Assembly: GCF_001570725.1 (NCBI RefSeq)
Contig: NZ_BCNV01000001.1
Location: 1-64,000, forward strand
DNA: 64,000 nucleotides
Origin: Paenibacillus amylolyticus
GTDB taxonomy: Bacteria; Bacillota; Bacilli; Paenibacillales; Paenibacillaceae
Direction of reading: 5' to 3'
How positions within the stretch are numbered: position 1 is the first letter of the stretch; the number at the start of each line of letters is the position of its first letter. A model generated the notes under the pieces. It was not told where the DNA came from, did not search any database, and saw only the letters and a program-made list of their open reading frames with translations. This document shows, piece by piece, positions 42,167 to 51,710 of the stretch. Both the position numbers and the translations under genes were made by a program.

Positions 42167-42309
42167 ACTTTTCGTGCTTGTAATTGTAATTAATAAATGG
42201 ATGTGTCCAGAAAAATAGATATTTAAAATTGAGGATGCTAATTTTTTAGACATTAAGAGATGAATCGGAGCGAAGAAAAATAGGATGCTCTGATATGGTG
42301 TTCGTCCAG

Positions 42310-42356
42310 AAAAAACCATGTGCCCTGAAAGAAAGTGGCAGCATGGTTTTTATTTT
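42310..42356 (+). terminator. Intrinsic terminator, probably shared with the proline dehydrogenase gene
   Basis: AAAAACCATG-TGCC / GGCA-CATGGTTTTT stem-loop, flanked by A and T runs. Confidence 0.88.
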
Positions 42357-42393
42357 GTCTTTGTTCATTTATATATTGATTCAGCTGAGGTAA

Positions 42394-43317
42394 CTAGCGG
42401 AACATATTCTTAACGACCATCCAGAGATTAGCCGGTTTTTCGGCCAAACGGCGGGTATAGTACGGATACCACATGGTGCCATATGGCACGTAACAGCGAA
42501 TCCGATAGCCTTCTTTAGCGAGACGTTCCTGTTCGCTCATGCGCAGACCATATAACATCTGAAATTCAAAGGCATCCGGCGAGATTCCACGGTCTTTGGC
42601 GTATTGTTTGGTCCAGTTAATAATGTGATCGTCATGCGAGGCAACCGCTGTGTATACTCCCTGATCGAGATGATTGCGAATCATTGTTTTGAATTGATGA
42701 ATGACTTCAGAAGCATTCTGATAGGCAACAGATCCGGGTTCTTTGTAAGCTCCTTTGACCAGACGAAGCCGGATACCTTCCCGAATCATATCGCGCGTAT
42801 CTTCCTCGGTGCGATGCAGATAGGCCTGCAATACTGTACCTGTATTGTGCAGTCCTTCCGAGTGCAGTCTTCTCACAATGTCCAGCGTAGCTTGTGTAAA
42901 TGGACTATCCTCCATATCAATTCGGACAAACAAATCATGCAGCTTGGCTTGTGCAGCAACGGTACGGATATTTCGATAACCCTCTTCCGGGTCGAGTGCA
43001 AGGCCCATCTGGGTTGGTTTCAGCGAGACGTTGGAGTCTGCCTTCTCACGTGCAATGCCTTCTACCAGTCGTACATACTCATCTCTGTATAATGCCGCTT
43101 CGCTCAGGCGGGTGATACCTTCGCCCAGATGATCGAGCGTAGCCATGATGCCTTTGTTGTTGAGGATGCGGATCTCTTTGAGAGCTTCTTCCAAGGTGTT
43201 TCCTGCAATAAATTTGCCTGCCAGCTTCTTACCATATCTAATGGACAGGTTCTCTACAGCTTTGTTGCCTGCCACGGTTAATAAGGTTTTACGATATATT
43301 TCCGTTCCCACACTCAT
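42394..43317 (-). CDS. putB: Proline dehydrogenase
   Basis: A 307-residue FAD-linked monofunctional enzyme that oxidises L-proline to pyrroline-5-carboxylate at the membrane. Typical blocks are LDHLGEGITR, VRIDMEDSPFT (about 135), LRLVKGAYKEP (about 190), FEFQMLYGLR and VPYGTMWYPYYTRRLAE, with the substrate-binding paired Arg. The start is ATG 43317 with AAGGAGG about 9 nt upstream; the more distal ATG 43338 has no site. It is divergent from the P5C dehydrogenase gene, with its own sigma-54 promoter at 43391-43407. The symbol follows Bacillus usage. Confidence 0.94.
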   Translation of the reverse strand: MSVGTEIYRKTLLTVAGNKAVENLSIRYGKKLAGKFIAGNTLEEALKEIRILNNKGIMATLDHLGEGITRLSEAALYRDEYVRLVEGIAREKADSNVSLKPTQMGLALDPEEGYRNIRTVAAQAKLHDLFVRIDMEDSPFTQATLDIVRRLHSEGLHNTGTVLQAYLHRTEEDTRDMIREGIRLRLVKGAYKEPGSVAYQNASEVIHQFKTMIRNHLDQGVYTAVASHDDHIINWTKQYAKDRGISPDAFEFQMLYGLRMSEQERLAKEGYRIRCYVPYGTMWYPYYTRRLAEKPANLWMVVKNMFR

Positions 43318-43390
43318 TTTCGTTTCCTCCTTCAGCATTGCATATCATTCGATCCAACTCAGTTGAATCGTGCTTTTTATCCCTTTTAGA

Positions 43391-43407
43391 AGCAAGAAGT
43401 GTGCCAG
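43391..43407 (-). promoter_or_regulatory. Sigma-54 promoter of proline dehydrogenase
   Basis: On the minus strand: CTGGCAC-ACTTC-TTGCT, matching the -24/-12 consensus (GG and GC 10 bp apart), 74 bp upstream of the ATG. Confidence 0.85.
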
Positions 43408-43427
43408 AATAGCGAAGACTCCGATTT

Positions 43428-43445
43428 TATTTTCCGAAGAAAATA
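43428..43445. promoter_or_regulatory. Candidate enhancer (UAS) between the divergent sigma-54 promoters
   Basis: TATTTTC-CGAA-GAAAATA: perfect 7-bp arms around 4 nt, midway between the two -24/-12 elements. One activator dimer site could serve both genes, presumably bound by the RocR-like protein at 39253. Confidence 0.55.
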
Positions 43446-43463
43446 TTTCATTTCCAACCGGAG

Positions 43464-43480
43464 TTGGCACGGATTTTGCT
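43464..43480 (+). promoter_or_regulatory. Sigma-54 promoter of P5C dehydrogenase
   Basis: TTGGCAC-GGATT-TTGCT: near-perfect -24/-12 sequence, 83 bp before the ATG at 43563. Confidence 0.88.
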
Positions 43481-43562
43481 ACATATATTGGGTGATGAGT
43501 ACCATGCAAATCAATTCAGGCGAGCAGCCAGTGAATCCCACATCCTGAAGGAGGAATCATTT

Positions 43563-45110
43563 ATGAATATCCCTTTTGTTAACGAACCATTCACACCCTT
43601 TACGGTCCCGGCGAACCAGGAAGCATTTGAAGACGCACTTCGTCAGGTAGAAGCTGAACTGGGGCGGGAATACCCGATTATTATTGGTGGTCAAAAAATA
43701 ACAAGTAACCGCACGTTAACTTCCGTGAACCCCGCAGCCAAAAATCAGGTTGTCGGAACGATTCATCAGGCAGATCAGGAATTGGCCGAAAAGGCCATTC
43801 AGACAGCAGCGGAGACATTCCACACCTGGAAACATACTGACCCGAATGAACGGGCCCGTTATCTGTACAAAGCAGCGGCCATTATGCGCCGTCGCAAGCA
43901 TGAGTTCTCCGCATGGATGGTGTATGAAGCTGGCAAGACTTGGCCTGAAGCCGATGCGGATACAGCGGAAGCTATTGATTTTATGGAATTCTATGCACGA
44001 GATATGCAGCGACTGAGTGAACCACAGCCTCTCGTACGGATTGCAGGGGAAGATAATGAACTGAGTTATATTCCACTGGGCGTTGGCATTGTCATTCCAC
44101 CTTGGAATTTCCCGCTGGCGATTATGGCTGGCATGACTTCGGCTGCACTGGTATCAGGCAACACAGTGGTCTTGAAGCCTGCCAGCACAACGCCGGTGAT
44201 TGCGGCTAAATTCATGGAGCTGCTCGCAGAAGTTGGCTTGCCAGATGGCGTCGTGAACTTTTTACCAGGACCAGGCAGTGAAGTGGGCGATTATCTCGTG
44301 GATCATGCGCTTACCCGTTTTATCAGCTTCACCGGTTCCAGAGATGTAGGACTGCGGATTAATGAACGTGCAGCCCGTACTGCTCCGGGTCAGAAGTGGA
44401 TCAAGCGGGTTATTGCAGAGATGGGTGGCAAGGATTCCATCGTTGTAGATAGTGACAGTGATTTGGAACTGGCGGCAGAGTCCATTACCGCTTCGGCATT
44501 TGGTTTCTCAGGACAGAAATGTTCGGCGTGTTCCCGTGCCATTATTCATAAGGATGTATATGATGAAGTATTACAAAAAGTGATTGAACGGACACAGAAA
44601 CTGACGATGGGCAGTCCGCTTGAAGTGGGAAGTCAGATTGGGCCGGTTATTGATGACAAGGCTTATGAGAAGATTACGGAATATATTGAAATTGGCAAGA
44701 CTGAGGGACGTCTTGTGCATGGTGGGGGTACCGGGAATGTCGAGGGTTATTTCATTGAACCAACCATTATTGCGGATGTGGACCCAAAAGCCCGGATTGC
44801 TCAGGATGAGATTTTTGGACCCGTGCTTGCGTTTATCAAAGCAGAATCCTTCCAGGACGCATTGGATATCGCCAACAATACCGACTATGGTCTGACTGGA
44901 GCAGTGATCTCACGTAATCGTGAACATCTGGAACAGGCAAGACGCGAGTACTTCGCGGGTAATCTGTACTTCAACCGGAAATGTACCGGGGCATTGGTAG
45001 GCACGCATCCATTTGGCGGGTTTAACATGTCAGGTACGGATTCCAAGGCAGGTGGAAGAGACTATCTGCTGCTGTTTACCCAGGCGAAGCTGGTATCCGA
45101 GAAATACTAA
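43563..45110 (+). CDS. rocA: L-glutamate gamma-semialdehyde (P5C) dehydrogenase
   Basis: A 515-residue aldehyde dehydrogenase of the RocA/PutC type. It has the NAD-binding [13 protein letters not shown] (about 195), [11 protein letters not shown], the general-base Glu in [10 protein letters not shown] (about 285) and the nucleophilic Cys in [13 protein letters not shown] (about 320). It completes proline breakdown to glutamate. The ATG at 43563 follows GAAGGAGG; the frame stays open upstream to the promoter without another site. It is driven by the sigma-54 promoter at 43464. rpoN follows 87 bp downstream with its own sigma-A promoter. Confidence 0.95.
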   Translation: MNIPFVNEPFTPFTVPANQEAFEDALRQVEAELGREYPIIIGGQKITSNRTLTSVNPAAKNQVVGTIHQADQELAEKAIQTAAETFHTWKHTDPNERARYLYKAAAIMRRRKHEFSAWMVYEAGKTWPEADADTAEAIDFMEFYARDMQRLSEPQPLVRIAGEDNELSYIPLGVGIVIPPWNFPLAIMAGMTSAALVSGNTVVLKPASTTPVIAAKFMELLAEVGLPDGVVNFLPGPGSEVGDYLVDHALTRFISFTGSRDVGLRINERAARTAPGQKWIKRVIAEMGGKDSIVVDSDSDLELAAESITASAFGFSGQKCSACSRAIIHKDVYDEVLQKVIERTQKLTMGSPLEVGSQIGPVIDDKAYEKITEYIEIGKTEGRLVHGGGTGNVEGYFIEPTIIADVDPKARIAQDEIFGPVLAFIKAESFQDALDIANNTDYGLTGAVISRNREHLEQARREYFAGNLYFNRKCTGALVGTHPFGGFNMSGTDSKAGGRDYLLLFTQAKLVSEKY

Positions 45111-45141
45111 ACAGATTATCCATGATCCGACTAAAGTCTGC

Positions 45142-45170
45142 TTACAATCGTTTGAATAGTATGCTATTAT
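45142..45170 (+). promoter_or_regulatory. Sigma-A promoter of rpoN
   Basis: TTACAA (45142-45147), 17 bp, TATTAT (45165-45170), ending 27 bp before the rpoN start. The sigma-54 gene can therefore be expressed independently of the upstream sigma-54-dependent gene. Confidence 0.65.
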
Positions 45171-45197
45171 CCCTGCAACGCATAAGGAGGGAAACGG

Positions 45198-46502
45198 ATG
45201 TTAGGTGTTCAGTTGGTACAGGAACAACGTATTCGGCTGTCCATCACGCCGGAGATGAAACAATCCTTTCATTTGCTAACCATGTCTGGTCAGGATCTGA
45301 CTCGTTACTTGCAAGATGTAGCGGAGGAAAATCCCGTGCTTGAGCTAGAAGAAGAAACTGCGCCCCTCGCCCGGATTCCACGGCGAGTGGATCAGCGCAG
45401 TTATGCTTCCTATGATCCGCTGCTTCAGGCAAAAGGTGCCGAACCTACATTGGAACAATTGCTGATTGCGCAAATTCGAGTGATGATACTTCCAGACAAA
45501 TTGGAAAATATGGCTGTATATTTGGCAGGGTGTGTTAATGATGATGGATATCTGACGGTTGAACTGGCAGAGGTGCAAGCAGTGCTAAAGGTGTCCATGA
45601 ATGAGATTGCAACAGGACTGGAACTTCTCCAGTCTCTGGACCCCGCTGGTGTAGGTGCTCGGAATCTGCAGGAATGTCTGTTGCTCCAGATCAGACGCGA
45701 TCCATCGGCTGTTTTGTACGCTGAACGCATGGTGGAAGCGGGATTGGAAGCACTGGTTCCTTTTCATCCAGGAAGAACAGGGAGTCGATTAGGTATGACT
45801 TCGCGGGAAGCTCAGACTGCCTATGACTATATTACACGCCTGGACCCCAAGCCTTGCCGATCCATCGGATGTACGGAACGACCGCATTACATTATCCCCG
45901 ATGCCATTGTCGGGTTGCATAACGGCGAGGCCCATTTCAGTCTGCATGCGGCAGGTAACCCTCGTGTATCCATGAATGAAGCATGTTTCCGCTGGATCAG
46001 GGATGAGGCTCCGGACGAAATCTGGTCTAACCGAGCGGCAGAGGCGAGGGCTATCATTCGCAGTCTGCACCTGCGACGCAGAACGTTAATGCGTGTGTTG
46101 ACGGCCGTGATGGAAGAGCAGGAGCCCTTTTTGGTTAAAGGACCATCCGCGCTAAAACCGCTTAATCTCGCTATTATTGCAGAGAAAATTGGCATGCATG
46201 AATCAACCATAAGTCGTGCCGTGAACGGTAAATATATAGAAACCCCGCATGGTGTATATGAACTCAGAGCTTTTTTTGCCTCGGGAATCGGTACAACGTC
46301 AGGGGATAAAACATCAGCGTCAGCAGTGAAACAGAGATTAAAAGAAATCGTTCGCGCGGAACAGAGCCATCGGCCACACTCGGACAGTCAATTGGCGACA
46401 CTGCTCGCCGAGGACGGAATTATCATCTCCCGGAGAACGGTCGCCAAGTACCGGGAGGAGCTTCACATTTTGCCTTCCCTTGAGCGTAAACGGTGGGCTT
46501 AA
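45198..46502 (+). CDS. sigL: RNA polymerase sigma-54 factor (RpoN/SigL)
   Basis: A 434-residue protein. Region I is Gln/Leu-rich (EQRIRLSITPEMKQSFHLL), then comes an acidic short region II and the core-binding domain (LDPAGVGARNLQECLLLQI). The HTH is LAIIAEKIGMHESTISRAVNGKY, and the C-terminal RpoN box is SRRTVAKYREEL (near residues 412-423). The length equals Bacillus SigL. It directs transcription from -24/-12 promoters with AAA+ activators. AAGGAGG lies 8 nt upstream. Its position beside proline catabolism genes bearing sigma-54 promoters suggests a functional cluster. Confidence 0.96.
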   Translation: MLGVQLVQEQRIRLSITPEMKQSFHLLTMSGQDLTRYLQDVAEENPVLELEEETAPLARIPRRVDQRSYASYDPLLQAKGAEPTLEQLLIAQIRVMILPDKLENMAVYLAGCVNDDGYLTVELAEVQAVLKVSMNEIATGLELLQSLDPAGVGARNLQECLLLQIRRDPSAVLYAERMVEAGLEALVPFHPGRTGSRLGMTSREAQTAYDYITRLDPKPCRSIGCTERPHYIIPDAIVGLHNGEAHFSLHAAGNPRVSMNEACFRWIRDEAPDEIWSNRAAEARAIIRSLHLRRRTLMRVLTAVMEEQEPFLVKGPSALKPLNLAIIAEKIGMHESTISRAVNGKYIETPHGVYELRAFFASGIGTTSGDKTSASAVKQRLKEIVRAEQSHRPHSDSQLATLLAEDGIIISRRTVAKYREELHILPSLERKRWA

Positions 46503-46536
46503 CGGAGTATCAGGCATATTATCATCTCCGAATAGA

Positions 46537-46579
46537 AGAACCCCCGCGAACCGGATGAACGGTCTGCGGGGGTTCTTTG
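46537..46579. terminator. Strong intrinsic terminator between rpoN and aspA
   Basis: AGAACCCCCGC / GCGGGGGTTCT perfect 11-bp stem with an inner CCG/CGG extension. Convergent genes on both sides. Confidence 0.9.
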
Positions 46580-46590
46580 TGATCTCAGTC

Positions 46591-48024
46591 CTACAAACGT
46601 TCCATATTACGCAGGAAGTGTTCTCCGGCAATACCTGGCGTGGTCATCTGCTCCGGATGAAGAATCTCTTCCAGTTCTTCCGGTGTCAGCAGTCCGCGTT
46701 CCAGAATAATCTCCTGCAAGGTAAGTCCAGTCTTGAGCGCTTCCTTCACGATGGAAGCTGCCACATTATAACCTAAGTGCGGGTTCAACGCCGTTACCAC
46801 ACTGAAACTTTGCTTCATGATTAATTCACAGCGCTCACGGTTGGCTTCCATCTCTTCCACCGCATAACGCGTGAAGACATCAATACCGTTATTCATGATT
46901 TTCAGCGATTGCAGCAAGTTGAACGCAATAACTGGGCCCATAACATTCAGCTCGAATTGACCGGCTTCACACGCCATACAGATCGTATGGTCGTTCCCCA
47001 TCACCTGGAAGGATACCTGGTTAATGACTTCGGCCATAACGGGGTTTACTTTACCTGGCATGATAGAGGAACCTGGCTGACGCGGTGGCAAGCGTAATTC
47101 ATTGAATCCAGCACGCGGACCTGAAGCCATCATGCGAATATCATTACAGATTTTGGACAGGCTGACTGCACATACCTTGAGCGCCGCTGAAAGTTCCAGA
47201 TAGGCATCCGTGTTCTGCGTCGCATCCACAAGATCTTCTGCTGTCTGTAGTGGTAGTCCAGTAACATCAGACAGGTGTTCCGTAACCTTGACGATATATT
47301 CGGGTTTCGCATTGAGCCCTGTACCTACCGCAGTTGCACCCATGTTAATCGTAAGCAGGCGACGATTGGCGAATTCAAGACGCTCGATATCCCGTCCGAT
47401 GACGCGGGCATATGCTCCGAATTCTTGTCCAAGGCGAATAGGCACGGCATCCTGAAGATGGGTACGGCCTACTTTGACCACATCGTTGAATTCCTCTTCT
47501 TTTTTACGGAACGCATCCTGTAGCCTTTTCATCGTAGCCAGTAACGTCTCGGACAGTCGATACGCGGCAATACGCAGTGCTGTAGGCACCACGTCATTGG
47601 TGGATTGGGACATGTTCACATGATTATTGGGATTGCAGTGGAAGTAATCTCCCTTGCTCTGCAATAACAGTTCAAGTCCGCGATTGGCGAGAATTTCGTT
47701 CATATTCATATTCATGGAGGTGCCTGCACCGCCCTGAATGGAGTCCACAATAAAATGATCCAGATGATGGCCTTTCATCATTTCTTCAGCAGCCATGACG
47801 ATGACATCGCCAATTTTGCTTGGTAGCATTTTCAGTTCCATATTCGTAATTGCCGCAGCTTTTTTCACCGCAGCCAGAGCTGTGATCAGCTCCCGGTGTA
47901 CCGGAACGCCGGTAATCGGGAAGTTCTCCACGGCCCGCACCGTCTGAATGCCGTAATAGGCATAAGCAGGTATTTCTTTTTCACCGATAAAATCTTTCTC
48001 CGTCCTTGTGGACATAGTAGACAT
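46591..48024 (-). CDS. aspA: Aspartate ammonia-lyase
   Basis: A 477-residue aspartase/fumarase superfamily member. It has QGGAGTSMNMNMNEILANR (about 100-118), VGRTHLQDAVPIRLGQEF (about 190), and the signature GSSIMPGKVNP (about 320-330), whose flexible loop holds the catalytic Ser. It converts L-aspartate to fumarate plus ammonia. The start is ATG 48024 with TGGAGGCG about 7 nt upstream; the distal ATG 48045 lies before that site. Aspartase and fumarase differ little by motif; NMNMNEIL and the overall pattern favour aspartase. Confidence 0.93.
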   Translation of the reverse strand: MSTMSTRTEKDFIGEKEIPAYAYYGIQTVRAVENFPITGVPVHRELITALAAVKKAAAITNMELKMLPSKIGDVIVMAAEEMMKGHHLDHFIVDSIQGGAGTSMNMNMNEILANRGLELLLQSKGDYFHCNPNNHVNMSQSTNDVVPTALRIAAYRLSETLLATMKRLQDAFRKKEEEFNDVVKVGRTHLQDAVPIRLGQEFGAYARVIGRDIERLEFANRRLLTINMGATAVGTGLNAKPEYIVKVTEHLSDVTGLPLQTAEDLVDATQNTDAYLELSAALKVCAVSLSKICNDIRMMASGPRAGFNELRLPPRQPGSSIMPGKVNPVMAEVINQVSFQVMGNDHTICMACEAGQFELNVMGPVIAFNLLQSLKIMNNGIDVFTRYAVEEMEANRERCELIMKQSFSVVTALNPHLGYNVAASIVKEALKTGLTLQEIILERGLLTPEELEEILHPEQMTTPGIAGEHFLRNMERL

Positions 48025-48280
48025 TTCGTTCGCCTCCAGTGGCATCCAATAAATAGGTCAGCTCCGGCATTGCCGAAGCGCACTCAGTATATCATTTAAG
48101 CAAAATGGATGCCAAGCTAAATCATTTCGCCTGATTTGCCGATAATAATTTAAATTAGGGATTTGTTTTATACGTAGTTAATCATTAAAGGGGGCTGAAA
48201 AGCTTGTCTTATTCATTATGCACTACATGATAGAGAAGTCATGCATGAACCATAAACAGGGAGTGGACAGAACGTTTTCA

Positions 48281-48322
48281 GTGATGTATATCACATGATA
48301 TTTAGTACATGATTGGTAAAAT
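48281..48322 (+). promoter_or_regulatory. Candidate Fnr/CRP-type site and activated promoter (chemoreceptor)
   Basis: AGTGA-TGTATA-TCACA (48280-48295) matches TGTGA-N6-TCACA at 9 of 10 positions. A TAAAAT -10 lies at 48317-48322 with no -35. A start near 48329 puts the site centre at about -41.5, the class II activator position. Confidence 0.5.
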
Positions 48323-48343
48323 AGGAAAAAAGGACTACGGGGT

Positions 48344-49627
48344 GTGAATATGAAATGGACTTTAGGCGCAAAGACAGTCGCGGGTTTGGTACTGATTTCT
48401 ATTATTACGTACGGAACTAGCGGCTTTTTTATATTTTTCCTCCAGGACTGGCTCTCATTTAACATGCCAAGCTGGTTGTATATCTCCATCATCCTTGTTA
48501 TGGGGGTGTGTTGGAACGGAATTCTCGGATGGTTCGCCTCTCGCTGGCTGACTCGTCCCATTGTTCAGCTTTCTCGTGCGGCACAACAAGTTTCATCCGG
48601 GGATCTGACAACGGAGATTCCACAGCGACGTGCGCAGGATGAACTTACTGTATTATATGATGCTTTTCGTGTAATGGTTTCTAATCTCAGAAGTATTGTA
48701 AACGATATCGCAGACAGTACACGTACCACATCACAGAACGCCCAGTCGCTTAGTGAAGCGATTACCCAAGCCGCGGAGCAGATCGAGATGATGTCGGAAG
48801 CGGTGGATCATATTGCGGTGGGAGTAGAAGAGCAGAAAGTTACTTCTCATCAGTCTCTGATTACTGCGGATGAGATGTTGAACGACTTCCAGCGTATGCA
48901 TAGCCAGTCGATGGGCATGACAGAGATGTCTGGTCAGATGGAACGATCGGTGGATCATACGAAACAGACCTTCTCATCCCTGATGAAAGGAATGGACGAG
49001 CTGGCCGAGTCTCACAATCGTTCTCGTGACATTATGCTGTTGCTGGAGAAGGAAGCCTCCGATATCGAGGTAATTACCCAGTCTGTCAAAAATATTGCTG
49101 AGGAAACAGGGCTGCTTGCCCTGAATGCTTCCATTGAGGCAGCACGAGCTGGCGAAGAAGGTTCTGGTTTTGCTGTCGTGGCACAGCAGATCCGCAAGCT
49201 GGCAGACGAGAGTAAGGAATCGGTTCATCGTATTAATGAGCTGATCAGTCGCGTGCAGCAGCGGATAAGGGAGACGGCACAGCTGTCTCATGAGCAGCAT
49301 GGTCTGGTGGTTAATGAATCCGAACGGACCATCTCTGTGGATCAGACGTTGCATGAACTGACAGGTACGGTGGAAGTATTTATGAAGGGTGCACATGATA
49401 TCGGTTCCAAGATTGCAGAACAGACAGGCCGCGTGGAGCAAACGCACGGTCATGTGAAGAAGATCCAGGGGAAAGCCGGATCGTTCTCTGATGAGGCAAG
49501 ACGAATCATGGATGCCGCACACGAAGAGACAGCCATTATGGAGGAGATTTCCTCCTCGGCTGAAGAACTGAGACAGTTAACGGATCGATTAATGGACAAA
49601 ACCAAAGCATTCCGGATGCAGCCTTGA
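48344..49627 (+). CDS. Methyl-accepting chemotaxis protein without large sensor domain
   Basis: About 427 residues. Two transmembrane helices (about 8-30 and 42-62) are separated by only about a dozen residues, so there is no extracellular ligand domain. A HAMP-like region follows ([22 protein letters not shown]), then a long coiled-coil signalling domain with the hairpin tip containing [25 protein letters not shown] (about 256-280). Signals probably enter through the membrane or an accessory protein. The start is GTG 48344 (AAGGA 9 nt upstream) or ATG 48350. A possible Fnr-type site lies upstream. Confidence 0.92.
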   Translation: MNMKWTLGAKTVAGLVLISIITYGTSGFFIFFLQDWLSFNMPSWLYISIILVMGVCWNGILGWFASRWLTRPIVQLSRAAQQVSSGDLTTEIPQRRAQDELTVLYDAFRVMVSNLRSIVNDIADSTRTTSQNAQSLSEAITQAAEQIEMMSEAVDHIAVGVEEQKVTSHQSLITADEMLNDFQRMHSQSMGMTEMSGQMERSVDHTKQTFSSLMKGMDELAESHNRSRDIMLLLEKEASDIEVITQSVKNIAEETGLLALNASIEAARAGEEGSGFAVVAQQIRKLADESKESVHRINELISRVQQRIRETAQLSHEQHGLVVNESERTISVDQTLHELTGTVEVFMKGAHDIGSKIAEQTGRVEQTHGHVKKIQGKAGSFSDEARRIMDAAHEETAIMEEISSSAEELRQLTDRLMDKTKAFRMQP

Positions 49628-49824
49628 GCTGTGTTCGGATTTTTTTTTGCTATTTGAGAATAATTTGCCCTTGGAAATTTGCTTATTCTGGTTAAAGCCG
49701 AACGTTCTTTCGTGAAAAGAGAAATATGTAAAGAATTTTTTTGAAAGATTAACAAATTCGCAACTTGCAGGCGATAAATGAAGATATAATAGGATTATCA
49801 CAACAGAAGAAGGAGCCCAGTATA

Positions 49825-50670
49825 TTGAAAACTTGGACAGGTATCCTGCTGATGATTATTTTGGCGGTAGCTACGATTAGTACAACTTCAGCTGCCAGAA
49901 CCATGAATGAATCGCAAAAACAGCTTAACATAGATGATCAATCCAGCCAGACCGAAGCGGTTGAGGCTTCCAATATAGATAAAATGCATGACACAGCGAA
50001 TACAATGCAAGAATCGATTCCCGTTAAAGAGCAGTACGTTTCGGTTGCACCAGAGAATGAAAACATCAGATTATACCCTATGAAAGTCGAGGGTTCAGGA
50101 TATATATATAATGGAATGATTTTGGAAGTGGACGGCAAGACGCAAGAATTTAGTGATTGGCAGGGAGAAGGCGGGTCTTACAAGCCCGAAGTGCACGAGC
50201 TGGATCTAAATGGAGACGGCCAGAAAGAGATTGTTGTTTTGTACACGGAAGGACATGGAACAGGTATTTATTTGGGACAAGCCCGTATTATTGATCCGGT
50301 GACGCTGGAAGAGATGAAGATGCAATCTTTGGATGAGATCGTGAAGCAGCATGTGCAGTCGAAGGTTACGGTTAGATCAGACCGTGTGGATGTTGCCGTT
50401 GCCGTTGATGGCGTTCAAGCAGAGCCTTCACAGATCGAGGAAGACACGAGTGGTGGCGTATATAACGAAGAATTGGGATTCGGCGGAGTGACGTATTACA
50501 GTGTGGAGGATGGTCAACTTGTCGTATCAGCAGCAGGAGCTTACGGTTTGGGCCTATACGCTGGTGATCTGACATTTGCTTATGAATATGTGGATGGCGA
50601 GTGGAAGGCTACGGATTTGAAGTACAGCATGGAAATATATGAAGAAGAATATTACGAATCCTTTGATTGA
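49825..50670 (+). CDS. Secreted/membrane-anchored protein with calcium-loop-like motif
   Basis: A 281-residue protein starting at TTG 49825 (AAGGAG 9 nt upstream; the earlier ATG at 49765 has no site). It has an N-terminal signal/anchor (LLMIILAVATISTT), a low-complexity linker, then a beta-rich domain. That domain contains LDLNGDGQKEIVVLY (about residue 110), an EF-hand-like/FG-GAP-type calcium loop with DxNxDGxxE spacing. The C-terminus is acidic (EIYEEEYYESFD). I do not recognise the family beyond VCBS/FG-GAP resemblance. A terminator follows. Confidence 0.7.
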   Translation: MKTWTGILLMIILAVATISTTSAARTMNESQKQLNIDDQSSQTEAVEASNIDKMHDTANTMQESIPVKEQYVSVAPENENIRLYPMKVEGSGYIYNGMILEVDGKTQEFSDWQGEGGSYKPEVHELDLNGDGQKEIVVLYTEGHGTGIYLGQARIIDPVTLEEMKMQSLDEIVKQHVQSKVTVRSDRVDVAVAVDGVQAEPSQIEEDTSGGVYNEELGFGGVTYYSVEDGQLVVSAAGAYGLGLYAGDLTFAYEYVDGEWKATDLKYSMEIYEEEYYESFD

Positions 50671-50733
50671 TATTTAGTGAACAGTTGAACAAAATATCTC
50701 CCTTTCTGCCTTTACGGACAGTGGGGAAAAGGG

Positions 50734-50770
50734 CGAGGCTGAAAAAAATCGTGACATACAGCCTCGTTTT
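50734..50770 (+). terminator. Intrinsic terminator after the 49825 gene
   Basis: CGAGGCTG / CAGCCTCG 8-bp stem with a 17-nt A-rich loop, then TTTT. Confidence 0.8.
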
Positions 50771-50884
50771 GTGCTGCCCAAAGATAGGAAATGTGTACTA
50801 AAAATGCAGGAAACAATTGACATGATCACTTTAGTCGTTTAATTGTATAAAGGATAACTCATTTAACGTTCAGGAGGGATTTTG

Positions 50885-51592
50885 ATGAAGAAGAAGGTTG
50901 TACTGGGTTTAATGGTAGGCACATTAACGCTTGGGATCGGAACAGGTGCACTCGCAGCAACAGGGCTAGAACCAATTAAAGCTTATTTGAACAGCAAGAT
51001 TACGCTGAAAATGAATGGTGCTACGGTGACAGCCAAAGATGCAAATGGTAAAACGGTGTTGCCCATTACGTACGATGGAACAACTTATTTGCCTGTGCGT
51101 GCCGTGGGTTCATTACTCGGGACAGAGATTACTTATGACAGTGCAACCTCTTCGGTGTTGATCGGCGGTACTAACGGATCAGCACCATCTGAAACGAATA
51201 AACTGACACTCAGTTCACTCGGAACATCCGTACTGGGGACATCCGCATGGCATACCAAAGATCCTGCGGAGACCACTTATAAAGGCAAGGATTACAAAGA
51301 TGTATATCTGCATACGGATTCCGTGAAGCAAGGAGATGACTTCCAGATCATGACGGGTAAAACGTACTCTTCCCTGCATCTGGAACTGGCCGCTCTTCAA
51401 GGTAATCAGGAGATACAGGTAATCAACCAGGACAATACGGTTCTCAAAAAGCTGAGTATTTCGCCAGGAAGCGGCTTGGTAAGCCTGGACGTGGATGTAT
51501 CAGGCACTGAAGCTGTTTTTGTGGAGATTGTTTCAGAAGATCCAGGTTCATCGCTGTTTGTACCGCTTACAACATCGTATTTGGTTAATTAA
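50885..51592 (+). CDS. Secreted stalk-domain protein, paralogue of the 1079 gene
   Basis: A 235-residue protein with a signal peptide (MKKKVVLGLMVGTLTLGIG, cleavage near ALAA). The stalk/copper amine oxidase N-like domain at about 25-95 (ITLKMNGATVTA, LPITYDGTTYLPVRAVGSLLG) is nearly parallel to the protein encoded at 1079-1768. The C-terminal domain (TTYKGKDYKDVYLHTDS, YSSLHLELAAL) resembles an NPCBM-type carbohydrate-binding jellyroll, so cell-wall or glycan binding is plausible. ATG 50885 follows AGGAGG by about 7 nt; the in-frame TTG 50882 is less likely. It ends at a long-stem terminator. Confidence 0.85.
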   Translation: MKKKVVLGLMVGTLTLGIGTGALAATGLEPIKAYLNSKITLKMNGATVTAKDANGKTVLPITYDGTTYLPVRAVGSLLGTEITYDSATSSVLIGGTNGSAPSETNKLTLSSLGTSVLGTSAWHTKDPAETTYKGKDYKDVYLHTDSVKQGDDFQIMTGKTYSSLHLELAALQGNQEIQVINQDNTVLKKLSISPGSGLVSLDVDVSGTEAVFVEIVSEDPGSSLFVPLTTSYLVN

Positions 51593-51607
51593 AATAGATG
51601 TAATCAA

Positions 51608-51673
51608 AAAAACGATTATCAACGATGGTGTCACTGGATCAAATCCATTACACACATTGTGATAATCGTTTTT
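51608..51673. terminator. Long-stem terminator with A/T-symmetrical ends
   Basis: Perfect 14-bp arms AAAAACGATTATCA / TGATAATCGTTTTT around a 38-nt loop. Suited to termination in both directions. Confidence 0.85.
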
Positions 51674-51710
51674 ATGTTTATTCAGTGCATACCACGTTGA
51701 TCATGCGAAA

